Part shown: positions 53,441 through 61,987 of the stretch, piece by piece
Numbering within the stretch: the first letter of the stretch is position 1
Layout: every line of letters starts with the position of its first letter
Origin: an uncultured Treponema sp.
GTDB lineage: Bacteria > Spirochaetota > Spirochaetia > Treponematales > Treponemataceae
DNA: 64,000 nt
NCBI GenBank assembly: GCA_937877515.1
Contig: CALFIX010000059.1
Location: forward strand, 1 to 64,000
Direction: 5' to 3'
Program-made: the position numbers and the translations under genes
The notes under the pieces: generated by a model
Told to the model about the DNA's origin: nothing
The model's input: only the letters and a program-made list of their open reading frames with translations
The model's database searches: none

Positions 53441-54613
53441 ATGGCATTTAGTGGTATTAATTTAGAAAACGTGAAACTCATAAATCGTAGTAGTATTTTA
53501 ATGCTGCTAAATGCACATGGTTCTCTTTCCAGAAAAGATATAGCAACTTCTTTAGGTCTTACGCCTGCAGCAGTTACGCAAATTTGTTCAGAACTTATAG
53601 AAAAGAAAATTATAAAAGAGATTGGAGAGCTTTCAGAAGAAAGTAGAGTTGGTAGAAAAAAAATTCTACTGGAAATAAATTATGAATATAGTAAAGTTAT
53701 TGCCATAACAATAGAAGAAACAGAGACTTATATTGCACTTTGCAAGTTAAATGGGAAGTGTATAGACAGTTGTGTAATTGTTACAGATATAAATGTTAGT
53801 CCAAAAGATTTTTGTGAAAAAATTGCAGACTCTGTTTGTTTTTTAATGAAAAAAAATAAGCTAAAGAAAGAAGATTTCTTAGGTTTAGGTGTTTCTATTC
53901 CTGGCATTGTTCAAAAAGAGAGTGGTAAAAGTTTACATGCTTATCGTATTTGGGATAAGGAGGTAGATTTAAAAGAACTTTTAATACCGCTTACAAAACT
54001 TCCTGTCGTTGTAGAAAACAATGTAAAAGCGTTTACTCAGGCAGAGCTTATGTTTGGAAGCGGCCGCACCCAAGACAAACTTTTATTTATAAAATGGGGA
54101 CCAGGAGTTGGAGCCGCATATAGCGAAAGTAAAACAAATGCGCTATTAAAAAGTGTTCGCTCTGTAGAGCTGGGGCATGTAATAACTCAGAAAAATGGCA
54201 TTTTATGCAGGTGCGGCCGCAAAGGATGTCTAGAAACAAAGGTGTCTACCCACGCAATTGCAGAAAGAGTTCGAGAAAAGTGCAATATTCCAAATGTTCG
54301 TGCAGAAAACATAAATGAATGGATAACTAAAAAAAATTCTGATTTGGATTTAGTTTTAAAAGAAGCTTGTGACGAACTTGCTCGTACTGTAGTAAATATA
54401 TTTACAATTTTAGAACCAAATACAATAGCAGTTTACGGAAAAATTTTCTTGTATCCTGAAGTAGAAAAAATGTTTATTGCACTCTGTCATAAGTACGATT
54501 CAAATATAAAAGAAAATCAGATTGTAATTTCTCCTCTTGCAGATAAATTTTCTTATATAGGTTCTTGTGCAGTTGCAATTAATGAATTTTTTATAAACAA
54601 ATCTTGTTTGTAA
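53441..54613 (+). CDS. ROK-family transcriptional regulator
   Basis: 390 residues. N-terminal winged helix: INRSSILMLLNAHGSLSRKD, then LGLTPAAVTQICSELIEKK. The ROK sugar-binding/kinase-like core follows: LGLGVSIPGIVQKESG, VVVENNVKAFTQAE, WGPGVGAAY, SVELGHVI and the zinc motif CRCGRKGCLE. Having the HTH it is a regulator rather than a kinase; the GxGxG-type ATP loop is not clear. It is in the operon it most likely represses through the palindrome at 50324 and would respond to a sugar or sugar sulfonate. Confidence 0.9.
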   Translation: MAFSGINLENVKLINRSSILMLLNAHGSLSRKDIATSLGLTPAAVTQICSELIEKKIIKEIGELSEESRVGRKKILLEINYEYSKVIAITIEETETYIALCKLNGKCIDSCVIVTDINVSPKDFCEKIADSVCFLMKKNKLKKEDFLGLGVSIPGIVQKESGKSLHAYRIWDKEVDLKELLIPLTKLPVVVENNVKAFTQAELMFGSGRTQDKLLFIKWGPGVGAAYSESKTNALLKSVRSVELGHVITQKNGILCRCGRKGCLETKVSTHAIAERVREKCNIPNVRAENINEWITKKNSDLDLVLKEACDELARTVVNIFTILEPNTIAVYGKIFLYPEVEKMFIALCHKYDSNIKENQIVISPLADKFSYIGSCAVAINEFFINKSCL

Positions 54614-54618
54614 TAACT

Positions 54619-55563
54619 ATGGAAAAAGGAAGATTTGCTCCATCTCCTAGTGGACGTATGCATCTTGGAAATATTTATACAGCTCTTCTTTCATGGCTTA
54701 GCATTAAGAAAAAAAATGGTGCATGGCTTTTGCGTATAGAAGATTTAGATAAGGAAAGATGTAAAGAAGAGTATTCAGAGCTTATTCTAGACGATTTAAA
54801 GTGGCTCGGCTTAGATTGGGATGAAGGTCCCTTAAAAGATAGTCATAGTGAACAATATTTTCAGTCAAATAGAAATTCGATTTATGAAAAATTTTATTCA
54901 AAGCTTGTAGAACAGAATCTTGTGTATGATTGTTTTTGTCGAAGAGCAGATTTATTAGCTTTATCAGCTCCGCAACAAAGTAAGCCTCAAAGTTTAGCCA
55001 ATACAATGCATGTTTATTCAGGAAAGTGTAAAAATCTTTTACCATCTCAGAAAGAAGAGTTTTTAAAAATTAGAAAACCTTCAAAGCGTTTTTGTGTTAA
55101 AGAAAGTATAGACTTTTTTAAAGATGGACATTATGGAATATATTATTGTAATCTTACAGAAGAGTGTGGAGATTTTATAATTAGACGTGCAGATGGTTCA
55201 TTTTCTTATCAGCTTGCCGTTGTAATAGATGATGCTCTTATGGGAGTAACAGAAGTTGTTAGGGGTAATGATTTACTTTTTTCTACTTTTCAACAAAGAG
55301 CATTATACACAGCCTTAAACTTTGTTCCCCCAAATTTTTTTCATGTTCCGCTTTTACTTTCTGATGACGGACGTCGTCTTTCTAAACGTGATAAAGATAT
55401 AGATATGTCTTATTTTAGAAAGTATACAACTCCACAAGCACTTATAGGTAAGATAATGTTTATTTGTGGCTTTATAAATAAAGAAGAGCCCCTTAGTTTA
55501 AAAGAGGCTCTTAGTATTTTTGACTTTCAAAAACTTCCTAAAGAAAATTTATATATCACATAA
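54619..55563 (+). CDS. gluQ: Glutamyl-Q tRNA(Asp) synthetase
   Basis: 314 residues from the ATG at 54619, 5 bases past the ROK stop. Class I synthetase start RFAPSPSGRMHLGNIYTALL (HIGH-like HLGN), WLLRIEDLDKERCKEEY, Cys-rich zinc site YDCFCRRADLL with a later YSGKC, and RRLSKRDKD in place of KMSKS. The tRNA-binding domain of GluRS is missing, as expected for GluQ, which attaches glutamate to queuosine of tRNA-Asp. It is last in the sugar operon, probably by accident of position, and overlaps the convergent gene by 15 bases. Confidence 0.9.
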   Translation: MEKGRFAPSPSGRMHLGNIYTALLSWLSIKKKNGAWLLRIEDLDKERCKEEYSELILDDLKWLGLDWDEGPLKDSHSEQYFQSNRNSIYEKFYSKLVEQNLVYDCFCRRADLLALSAPQQSKPQSLANTMHVYSGKCKNLLPSQKEEFLKIRKPSKRFCVKESIDFFKDGHYGIYYCNLTEECGDFIIRRADGSFSYQLAVVIDDALMGVTEVVRGNDLLFSTFQQRALYTALNFVPPNFFHVPLLLSDDGRRLSKRDKDIDMSYFRKYTTPQALIGKIMFICGFINKEEPLSLKEALSIFDFQKLPKENLYIT

Positions 55564-56631
55564 ATTCTTTTTTATAGAATCAATTTGACTTTGTGAAAGT
55601 TCTACAGTTTTTAGAAGATATTTTTCTGTTACTGCTTGAATATTTTTATCTGTTACTGGTTTACCACCATTTATTTTAGCAAACATGTAATCTACAGCTT
55701 TTGCAATTTCTTTATACTGTGAAGTGTCTTTTTTTACTCCATAATAATTTGTAAAGCTTAACATGTAATCATCAGTAATTTCTTCCATGGAAGAACCACA
55801 TAAAGCTTCTAAAACTGCTATAACATAGCCTGTTCTATTTTTGCCTTCTTTACCGTGAATTAGATATGGGCCTTCATGACTTGCTAAAAATGAAAGTGCA
55901 TCGTGTAATTTAGAAACAAAATCTTCATCACTAAAAGAAATTCCCATACCAAGGAGAATTACATTCTGATTTTCAGAAAGATTTTTGTAGTAAGGGCTGT
56001 TATCTAAAAGTTCAAAATTATCTGGACTATTCATAAGATTAAGAACGGTCTTAATATTTGCTTTTTCTACAAGTTTTGCAGCGTAAGGAGCACGTGCATC
56101 TGTAATGATTGGATTACATGAACGGTATAAAGTGCTTTCTTTTATTTTTCCAGCAGAGACTGTTCTAAAGTTTGCAAAAACTTCATCGCTAGAAAAGTTT
56201 TCACGTTGTTCACTCTTTTTTAATAGACGAACATGGTAGGGTGTAAGATAACCAAATCGGTCTTTCATTGTAATAGAAACAGAGCTTCCTTCTTTTGCTC
56301 CACTAACTTTAGAAAAGTTTCCCATATTTATTGCAATAGAAACTTCATCACCGTTAATGCGAATTAAAAATTCTCCGTTAGAAACATCGCTGTAGTCTTT
56401 TACTATGGGAGCTGTAAATTTAAAGTCTCCTACTTTTACAGAAACAACATCGCTAATACTAAAACCTTTTGCACCAAACTGCTTAGTTTTAATTGCAAGG
56501 TTTACATTACCATGAACATCTACAGAAGCAACTTTAGTTTCTACTGAAGATTTGTCATTTTTTGCAGCAAAAGCTTGTGTACTTAAAAGTAAAAAGGCTA
56601 GCACAGAAAAGAGTTTTAAATTTTTTTTCAT
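55549..56631 (-). CDS. Secreted tyrosine-phosphatase-like protein lacking the catalytic Cys
   Basis: About 360 residues from the ATG at 56631 (AAGGAGA upstream), with a Sec signal ending STQAFAAKN. Residues about 30-165 are beta-rich with no named domain. The C-terminal part is Y_phosphatase3-like: TLYRSCNPIITDARAPYAAK, IKTVLNLMNSPDN and the P-loop YLIHGKEGKNRTGYV. The family P-loop is HCxxGxxR; here the Cys is Gly (codon GGT, 55854-55852 on the minus strand), one base from TGT. The rest of the loop, including Arg, is kept. It is therefore either a binding pseudophosphatase or a recent mutant. Confidence 0.75.
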   Translation of the reverse strand: MKKNLKLFSVLAFLLLSTQAFAAKNDKSSVETKVASVDVHGNVNLAIKTKQFGAKGFSISDVVSVKVGDFKFTAPIVKDYSDVSNGEFLIRINGDEVSIAINMGNFSKVSGAKEGSSVSITMKDRFGYLTPYHVRLLKKSEQRENFSSDEVFANFRTVSAGKIKESTLYRSCNPIITDARAPYAAKLVEKANIKTVLNLMNSPDNFELLDNSPYYKNLSENQNVILLGMGISFSDEDFVSKLHDALSFLASHEGPYLIHGKEGKNRTGYVIAVLEALCGSSMEEITDDYMLSFTNYYGVKKDTSQYKEIAKAVDYMFAKINGGKPVTDKNIQAVTEKYLLKTVELSQSQIDSIKKNLCDI

Positions 56632-56718
56632 TAAGATTTTCTCCTTTTTATATGGTTTTAATTTTAACACCAAATTTTTGTGCCGTAAAGAAAAGTTAAA
56701 GAATTTTAAAGTTTAAAC

Positions 56719-56747
56719 TTGACTTAAATTCTTGGGGGGGGTAAAAT
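56719..56747 (+). promoter_or_regulatory. Promoter with G8 tract in the spacer, candidate phase-variable
   Basis: TTGACT (56719-56724), 17-bp spacer, TAAAAT (56742-56747). The last 8 bases of the spacer are a pure G run (56734-56741). At G8 the spacing is optimal; gain or loss of G residues would weaken the promoter. Confidence 0.75.
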
Positions 56748-56806
56748 TGTGTAGTGTTTTTCAGTATGAACTGAAAAATAATCTTAAAACATAGAGGAGT
56801 GTTTCT

Positions 56807-57790
56807 ATGAAAAAAATTAATACTTTAGCTAGTGCTATTTTAGCAGTAGCGTTAGTGTTTGGACTTTCTGCTTGTTCAGATTTATTTTCTACAACAGCAG
56901 ACAGTGTGTCTCCAAAAAGCTTAGAGTCTAGTGGTGCAACTTCAGATATTACATCAGACACAGAGCTTGCTGCTTTTATGGCTGATGTTGCTATTAGTGG
57001 AACATCAGATGTTCTTTCATCTGCAGCTAGTTCAGTTGGTATTTCTAGCAGCATTAGTATTGCTGATAATGCTCGTGCACTTGCAGAAGCAATAAGTCGT
57101 AGTGTAACACTTTCTGAAGCAGGAAATGATGTTACTGCTATTGCAGAAGAATTAGCAGGTTATGTAGAAGATTTTTATTCTGCTTATGATAACGGAAAAA
57201 AATATGAGCAGAAGTTTAATATTTCTAAGAACTGGGGCGAAGTAGAAACAAAAATAGATGGTCTTACAGTAAAAGTTCCATCAATTGATATAAGTGGTAA
57301 AGTTGCACTTACATCAGATAAAATTTTAACGGCAAAATTAAGTTCAGATGTAAAAGCAAGTGTACTAGTAGATGTTCCTACATTCCTTGAAAGTTCATCA
57401 GATATTAAAACAGTTGCTACAAATGCAGCTTATGATGTAACTGTAAAAGTAAAGAATTATGATTTAACAAGTGGCGATGTTCCAGATAGTTGTTCTTGGG
57501 ATGGAACTGTAACATTTGGTTATGGCATTTCTGGTGTAGACTCAAAAGGTCTTGGTGGCAAAGTTGTAGCTTATGTAAAGCTTTCTAGCAAAGGAGATCA
57601 GGATAGCATTAGTAAAATAGAATCTATTGTTGAATCTGATGATTATACAGATGAAGAACTTGCTACAGCAATTGATGATGTTATAGGTGTTGATGTAGAA
57701 CTTGTTTGTTATAACGATAACAATAAAAAGACTTATACAAAATCTTTTGATAGCTATTCAGAACTTTTAAGTTTCTTTAGCGAAGAATAA
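56807..57790 (+). CDS. Lipoprotein of unknown function behind a poly-G promoter
   Basis: 327 residues. Signal MKKINTLASAILAVALVFGL with lipobox LSAC, then a Ser/Thr/Ala-rich region (residues 25-110) and a C-terminal half of regular strands (VKVPSIDISGKVALTSDKIL, YDVTVKVKNYDLTSGDV, ELVCYNDNNKKTYTKSF). No family recognised; the composition suggests a surface-exposed or periplasmic beta protein. RBS GAGGAG. It has its own promoter, apparently length-variable, and its own terminator. Confidence 0.7.
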   Translation: MKKINTLASAILAVALVFGLSACSDLFSTTADSVSPKSLESSGATSDITSDTELAAFMADVAISGTSDVLSSAASSVGISSSISIADNARALAEAISRSVTLSEAGNDVTAIAEELAGYVEDFYSAYDNGKKYEQKFNISKNWGEVETKIDGLTVKVPSIDISGKVALTSDKILTAKLSSDVKASVLVDVPTFLESSSDIKTVATNAAYDVTVKVKNYDLTSGDVPDSCSWDGTVTFGYGISGVDSKGLGGKVVAYVKLSSKGDQDSISKIESIVESDDYTDEELATAIDDVIGVDVELVCYNDNNKKTYTKSFDSYSELLSFFSEE

Positions 57791-57816
57791 GATTTTTACA
57801 TTTTAATGCTAATTAT

Positions 57817-57849
57817 ATGCCCGATGCTTTTAGCGTTGGGCATTTTTTT
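57817..57849 (+). terminator. Terminator of the poly-G lipoprotein gene
   Basis: ATGCCCGATGC (57817-57827) pairs with GCGTTGGGCAT (57833-57843) with two wobbles and a 5-base loop, then T6. Confidence 0.88.
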
Positions 57850-57884
57850 ATCTAAGAAATTTTTTTTGTGTTATAATATTATTT

Positions 57885-58712
57885 ATGGAACAGGTACCAG
57901 AAACTCTTTATCATTATACAGACTTTAATGCGATGCGTGGCATAATTACTAACGGCGAAATATGGCTTTGGAATCTTAGACGCATGAATGATAGTCAGGA
58001 AATGCAATATTTTATAAAAGAATTAAAGCTTGCCGTAAAAAAGCTTTTGGATGAGTCTTTGTGGCCAAAGATGGAAGAAGTTTTTGCAACAAATTTAAAA
58101 GATTTTAATAAGCTTTCCAGTTTTGCTTCCTGCTTTAGTGAATATTCAGATGATGCAGCTCAATGGGCTCGTTATGCAAAAAATGGAATGGGTGTATGTA
58201 TTGCTTTTAATACAGAATTACTTTCAAAAATTGGAAAAGAAGGACATGCTCCGCTTTGTAAGGTAAACTATTCAAGGTCATGCGATAATTTAGAAGTAGT
58301 TCATGAGCTTGCAGAACTCATTCAAAATTCAAAAGATTCAGAAATAAAAGCAACTCAAAAATTACACGAAACGTTTAATACACTTATAACAAGTTCTCCG
58401 CTTTTTAAGCATCCTTCATTTATAAGCGAAAAAGAATATAGGCTTGTGTCTTTGCCATATAATGTAAACGAATATTTAGGTGAACCACATTTTTTTGTTG
58501 AGGAAACAAATATAAAAAAATATTACATACTAAATATGAAAAATGTTTGCGAAAAATTAGGAATAGAATATAGCAATCTATTTAAGGAAGTGTGCATTGG
58601 ACCTCAGGCACGTGTAACACCTGAAGTCCTTGCAGATTATTTTACAGCTACAAATATGAGTTCTTTATGCAGTAAGATAAAACTTTCTGAATGTCCTTTG
58701 CGGCGTTTTTAA
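57885..58712 (+). CDS. DUF2971-domain protein
   Basis: 275 residues, cytosolic. N-terminus TLYHYTDFNAMRGIITNGEI followed by IWLWNLRRMNDSQEM, then FASCFSEYSDDAAQWARYA and GVCIAFNTELL, the DUF2971 pattern. A TATAAT box ends 7 bases before the ATG and no ribosome site is seen. Members are often accessory and strain-specific, some with defence or stress links, but no activity is established. Confidence 0.8.
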   Translation: MEQVPETLYHYTDFNAMRGIITNGEIWLWNLRRMNDSQEMQYFIKELKLAVKKLLDESLWPKMEEVFATNLKDFNKLSSFASCFSEYSDDAAQWARYAKNGMGVCIAFNTELLSKIGKEGHAPLCKVNYSRSCDNLEVVHELAELIQNSKDSEIKATQKLHETFNTLITSSPLFKHPSFISEKEYRLVSLPYNVNEYLGEPHFFVEETNIKKYYILNMKNVCEKLGIEYSNLFKEVCIGPQARVTPEVLADYFTATNMSSLCSKIKLSECPLRRF

Positions 58713-58723
58713 GATTTTGTTTT

Positions 58724-59710
58724 TTAGTAAAGCCAAAAATCTTCTGTAAAGTTTAAATCTTTTATAAGTAAGGTAGCTCTGCCATTTTGTAGTGCATCAT
58801 AGTAGTGAGCACAAAGAGCCCATGAGCCATTTTCTGTTTTAAAAACATCTTCTCCGCCTGGACCGATGCGCGTTCCTTTGGAAGATAAGAGAATTGTTCC
58901 TCCTCCTTTTATCATTTCTTTGCCATTTTCATCTATATAGGGGCCAAATAAATTTTCTGAACGACCATAGCGCGTACTGTATGTGGACTGAGTTCCGCGA
59001 CAGCATAAATCATAAGAAGCCAGCAGGTAGTAATAGTTGTTTTCCTTAAAGATTGTAACGCCTTCTATGGCATTAGAAGAAGCTTCTCTGCTTGCAAGTA
59101 ATACAGGTTTAGAGTTGTCTTTTACTTTTAGAGTTGTACTGTCTAGCTCTATAATGTAAAGTCCTTTCCACCAGGAACCAAATGCCATGTAAGTTTTTCC
59201 ACTGTCTTCTATGAATGAAGGATCAATGCAGTTGTAGGTATCAGAAGTGCTAGACGCCATAACAACGCCTAAATCTTCCCAAACGTTAGACATTAAATCT
59301 GTAGTAGAAGCAAGACCTATGCAGGAAGTATTACTTCCAAAAGTAGAAACTGAATAAAATACATAATATTTATCATTGTATTTTACAACGTCTGGAGCCC
59401 AGGTGTTAAAATCAGTTTTTGAAGGAACATAAGTTTTCCACCAGCGCGGTGCCATTGTAAAAACACTGCGGGCGCCTGACCAGTTTTTCCCATCTAAAGA
59501 ATAAGAATGTCCAATTCCGTTTGCTGTATAAAACTGGTGGTAGTAACCATCTGCATATATAATACTCGGGTCATGCGAAAATGTGGAAGAGCTAACTTTC
59601 CAAAGGCTTGTGTCTTCTTGGCTTATCTCTCCACTAACGCAGGCACTTAAAAAAAATATCAGCACAGATGTAAGGGCTGTGCATATAAAAATTTTATGTG
59701 TTTTTTTCAT
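58724..59710 (-). CDS. GH43 endo-alpha-1,5-L-arabinanase lipoprotein
   Basis: About 328 residues. Lipobox LSAC at the end of the signal. Five-bladed propeller motifs: HDPSIIYADGYYHQFYT with the base Asp, FNTWAPDVVKYNDKYYVFYS, CIDPSFIEDSGKTYMAFGSW with the second Asp, and SNAIEGVTIFKENNYYYLLA with the acid Glu. It cuts the arabinan side chains of pectin at the cell surface. GGAGG lies 10 bases upstream of the ATG. It is 23 bases after the CDF gene. Confidence 0.88.
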   Translation of the reverse strand: MKKTHKIFICTALTSVLIFFLSACVSGEISQEDTSLWKVSSSTFSHDPSIIYADGYYHQFYTANGIGHSYSLDGKNWSGARSVFTMAPRWWKTYVPSKTDFNTWAPDVVKYNDKYYVFYSVSTFGSNTSCIGLASTTDLMSNVWEDLGVVMASSTSDTYNCIDPSFIEDSGKTYMAFGSWWKGLYIIELDSTTLKVKDNSKPVLLASREASSNAIEGVTIFKENNYYYLLASYDLCCRGTQSTYSTRYGRSENLFGPYIDENGKEMIKGGGTILLSSKGTRIGPGGEDVFKTENGSWALCAHYYDALQNGRATLLIKDLNFTEDFWLY

Positions 59711-59736
59711 CAATTATTTCCTCCTTTATTGATGAA

Positions 59737-60864
59737 TTAATCGCTTATGTCATCGTCCATTTGCATGTTTATTGAGTAATCAGGAAATTCTTTTTGTAAA
59801 TTGTCATAAATACTACAATAAACTGCCTTGCGATCTTTACTTGCAAAATCTATAACAACATCTAAAGAAATAAGTTTCGCATTTTTGTCAAAATAAAATC
59901 CATGCATTTGTAGAACATGTTCATGGCTCATTACAATTCTTTGGATTTTTTCTTTTACTAGCCTTGCTTCATCATTCTTTGTGTTTACAGAATAAATACC
60001 AACAGCTGTTATGTAAACATTGTGTTCCTTGTAAACAAGTGTTTGTATGGTTCTTGTAACTTCATCTATTTTGTCTGCAGTCCAGACATCGGGCACTTCT
60101 ATGTGGATTGAAGCTAAAAATTTATCCGGTCCGTAATTATTTAAAACTAAATCATAAGCTCCTTGAATACCGGGTATTGAAGAAACTGTTTTTTTAATTT
60201 CTTTTGCTAAAGAACTTTCTACGCGTTCTCCTAAAATTTCACTTAGAGTTTTACGTAACATTTCAATTCCGCTTTTTATAATAAAGCAAGAAATTATTAG
60301 ACCAAGATATGACTCTAAACTTAATCCTGTAAACTTAAAAATTAAAGCGGTTACAAGGGTTCCTGCAGAAATAATTGAATCCATGAGGGCATCTTGTCCA
60401 CTTGCACTAAGGGAGTCTGAGTTTACTTTTTTGCCAGTGTGTTTTACATATAAGCCTAGAAGAATTTTTACGAGTATAGCTATAGTAATTATTATAAGCG
60501 AAATATTTGAATAATTTGGGTTTGATGGTGTAATGATTTTTTTTATTGATTCAACTATAGAAGTAATACCCGCATATAAAATTATAACGGATATAATCAT
60601 GGCACTTAAGTATTCAATACGACCATAGCCAAAAGGATGTTTTTTATCTGCAGGTTTCCCAGCAAGCTTTGTTCCTACAATAGTTATTACAGAAGAAAGA
60701 GCGTCGCTTAAATTGTTTACTGCATCAAGTAAAACTGATATGGAGTTAGAAGCAAGCGCTGTAATGGCTTTAAATGCTGCCAGAAAACAGTTTGCTAAAA
60801 TGCCAATAACACTCGTTTTTACGATGACATCTTGTCTTGAATTTTTACTCTTATTTTTTGCCAT
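59737..60864 (-). CDS. Cation diffusion facilitator (CDF) transporter
   Basis: 375 residues. Six membrane segments; metal motif LLDAVNNLSDALSSVITIVG (Asp residues on TM2), HPFGYGRIEYLSAMII, and a second Asp site near LSASGQDALMDSIISAG on TM5. The cytosolic C-terminal domain (IHIEVPDVWTADKIDEV) and an extra C-terminal stretch are present. It exports Zn, Fe or Mn from the cytosol. RBS GGAG. Metal cannot be assigned from sequence. Confidence 0.9.
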   Translation of the reverse strand: MAKNKSKNSRQDVIVKTSVIGILANCFLAAFKAITALASNSISVLLDAVNNLSDALSSVITIVGTKLAGKPADKKHPFGYGRIEYLSAMIISVIILYAGITSIVESIKKIITPSNPNYSNISLIIITIAILVKILLGLYVKHTGKKVNSDSLSASGQDALMDSIISAGTLVTALIFKFTGLSLESYLGLIISCFIIKSGIEMLRKTLSEILGERVESSLAKEIKKTVSSIPGIQGAYDLVLNNYGPDKFLASIHIEVPDVWTADKIDEVTRTIQTLVYKEHNVYITAVGIYSVNTKNDEARLVKEKIQRIVMSHEHVLQMHGFYFDKNAKLISLDVVIDFASKDRKAVYCSIYDNLQKEFPDYSINMQMDDDISD

Positions 60865-60915
60865 ATTTTTTTACTCCATAGGATTAAAAAAAAATTATAT
60901 GATACAAGTAAAAAT

Positions 60916-60944
60916 TTTACAATCTTAAAAAAAAGCATTATAAT
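60916..60944 (+). promoter_or_regulatory. Promoter of the pectinesterase gene, leaderless layout
   Basis: TTTACA (60916-60921), 17-bp spacer, TATAAT (60939-60944), 9 bases before the ATG at 60954, no ribosome site. Confidence 0.7.
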
Positions 60945-60953
60945 AGATAGCAA

Positions 60954-61967
60954 ATGTTAGAACTTACAATAAATTCAAAATCACCTGCGGCAATTACCGC
61001 GGCATTAAAGAAAATTAAAGAAATGGCATCTACAGGGTCCATTAAAAAAACAGATCCGGTTCATATTATATTGGAAGCTGGAGAGTATCGCGAGCTTGTT
61101 AGATATAATTCTTCTATTCCGCTTATTATGGAAGCTGCCCCTGGTGTAAAACCAGAGGATTGCCGTGTTTTAGCAGATAACTGCGAATCTTTTCATTCAG
61201 GGGCTGAAAACCGTGCTGTAGTTGTATTTGGTCCAAACTGCACAAGTGTAACATTACGGGGCTTTAGCATTATAAATGAACACAAAAAATCTGGCGAAAC
61301 AGAAGCTGCATTAAGCGATGCCGCAGAAGCATTTTTTTGGAACAATACTAGTGGGACTTTGTGTGCTGAATTTTTGCGCTTAGAGGGGAGACAGAATACT
61401 ATCAATTTAAAAGGTTTTACGTTTTTTAAAAATTGCTATATCTCCGGTGATGTTGATTTTATTTATGGAGATGTAGATACATCTTTATTTGAGCACTGCC
61501 AAATTTATATGAGAGAAGATAATCGGGGTGATTTTAATGCTTATGCTGTAAAGAGCATGGCATTAGCAAACAGACCAGGCTTTTTGTTTAGTGAATGTAA
61601 ATTTACTGGTGAAAAACGAAAGAAAAGTTCTCTTTATATTGCTCGTACTTTAGGCAGAGGAAGTGTTTTAATGCCAAAGTATTGGGATAGCATTGCACTT
61701 ATAAAATGTACTGTTGGTGAAAACTTCAATCCAGAATTTATTTGGGATGATGATATGAGTTTAACCATTTATCCGCGTGGTAATGCAAAAACGGGTTTTC
61801 GTGAATATGGTACAAAAAATCTCTTAAAAGATGGAAGTACATTAGATGCAGAAACAGGTGCACGAAACATAAAGAGCTACACAATGACAGAAGATGACTA
61901 CTATCGTCTTTATGCCAGCCGTTATCTTATGCTTCAGGACACACCGCTTGCTCGCTTTGCTGAATAG
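60954..61967 (+). CDS. Pectin methylesterase, CE8 family
   Basis: 337 residues. Beta-helix enzyme with FKNCYISGDVDFIYGDVDTS (the CE8 signature around the catalytic Asp), FEHCQIYMREDN, and YIARTLGRGS where the conserved Arg lies. It removes methyl groups from polygalacturonate. No signal peptide is seen, so it probably works on imported oligogalacturonides. With the GH43 arabinanase nearby it points to pectin use. Confidence 0.88.
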   Translation: MLELTINSKSPAAITAALKKIKEMASTGSIKKTDPVHIILEAGEYRELVRYNSSIPLIMEAAPGVKPEDCRVLADNCESFHSGAENRAVVVFGPNCTSVTLRGFSIINEHKKSGETEAALSDAAEAFFWNNTSGTLCAEFLRLEGRQNTINLKGFTFFKNCYISGDVDFIYGDVDTSLFEHCQIYMREDNRGDFNAYAVKSMALANRPGFLFSECKFTGEKRKKSSLYIARTLGRGSVLMPKYWDSIALIKCTVGENFNPEFIWDDDMSLTIYPRGNAKTGFREYGTKNLLKDGSTLDAETGARNIKSYTMTEDDYYRLYASRYLMLQDTPLARFAE

Positions 61968-61987
61968 TTTTCTAAAAAGGAGGCGCA

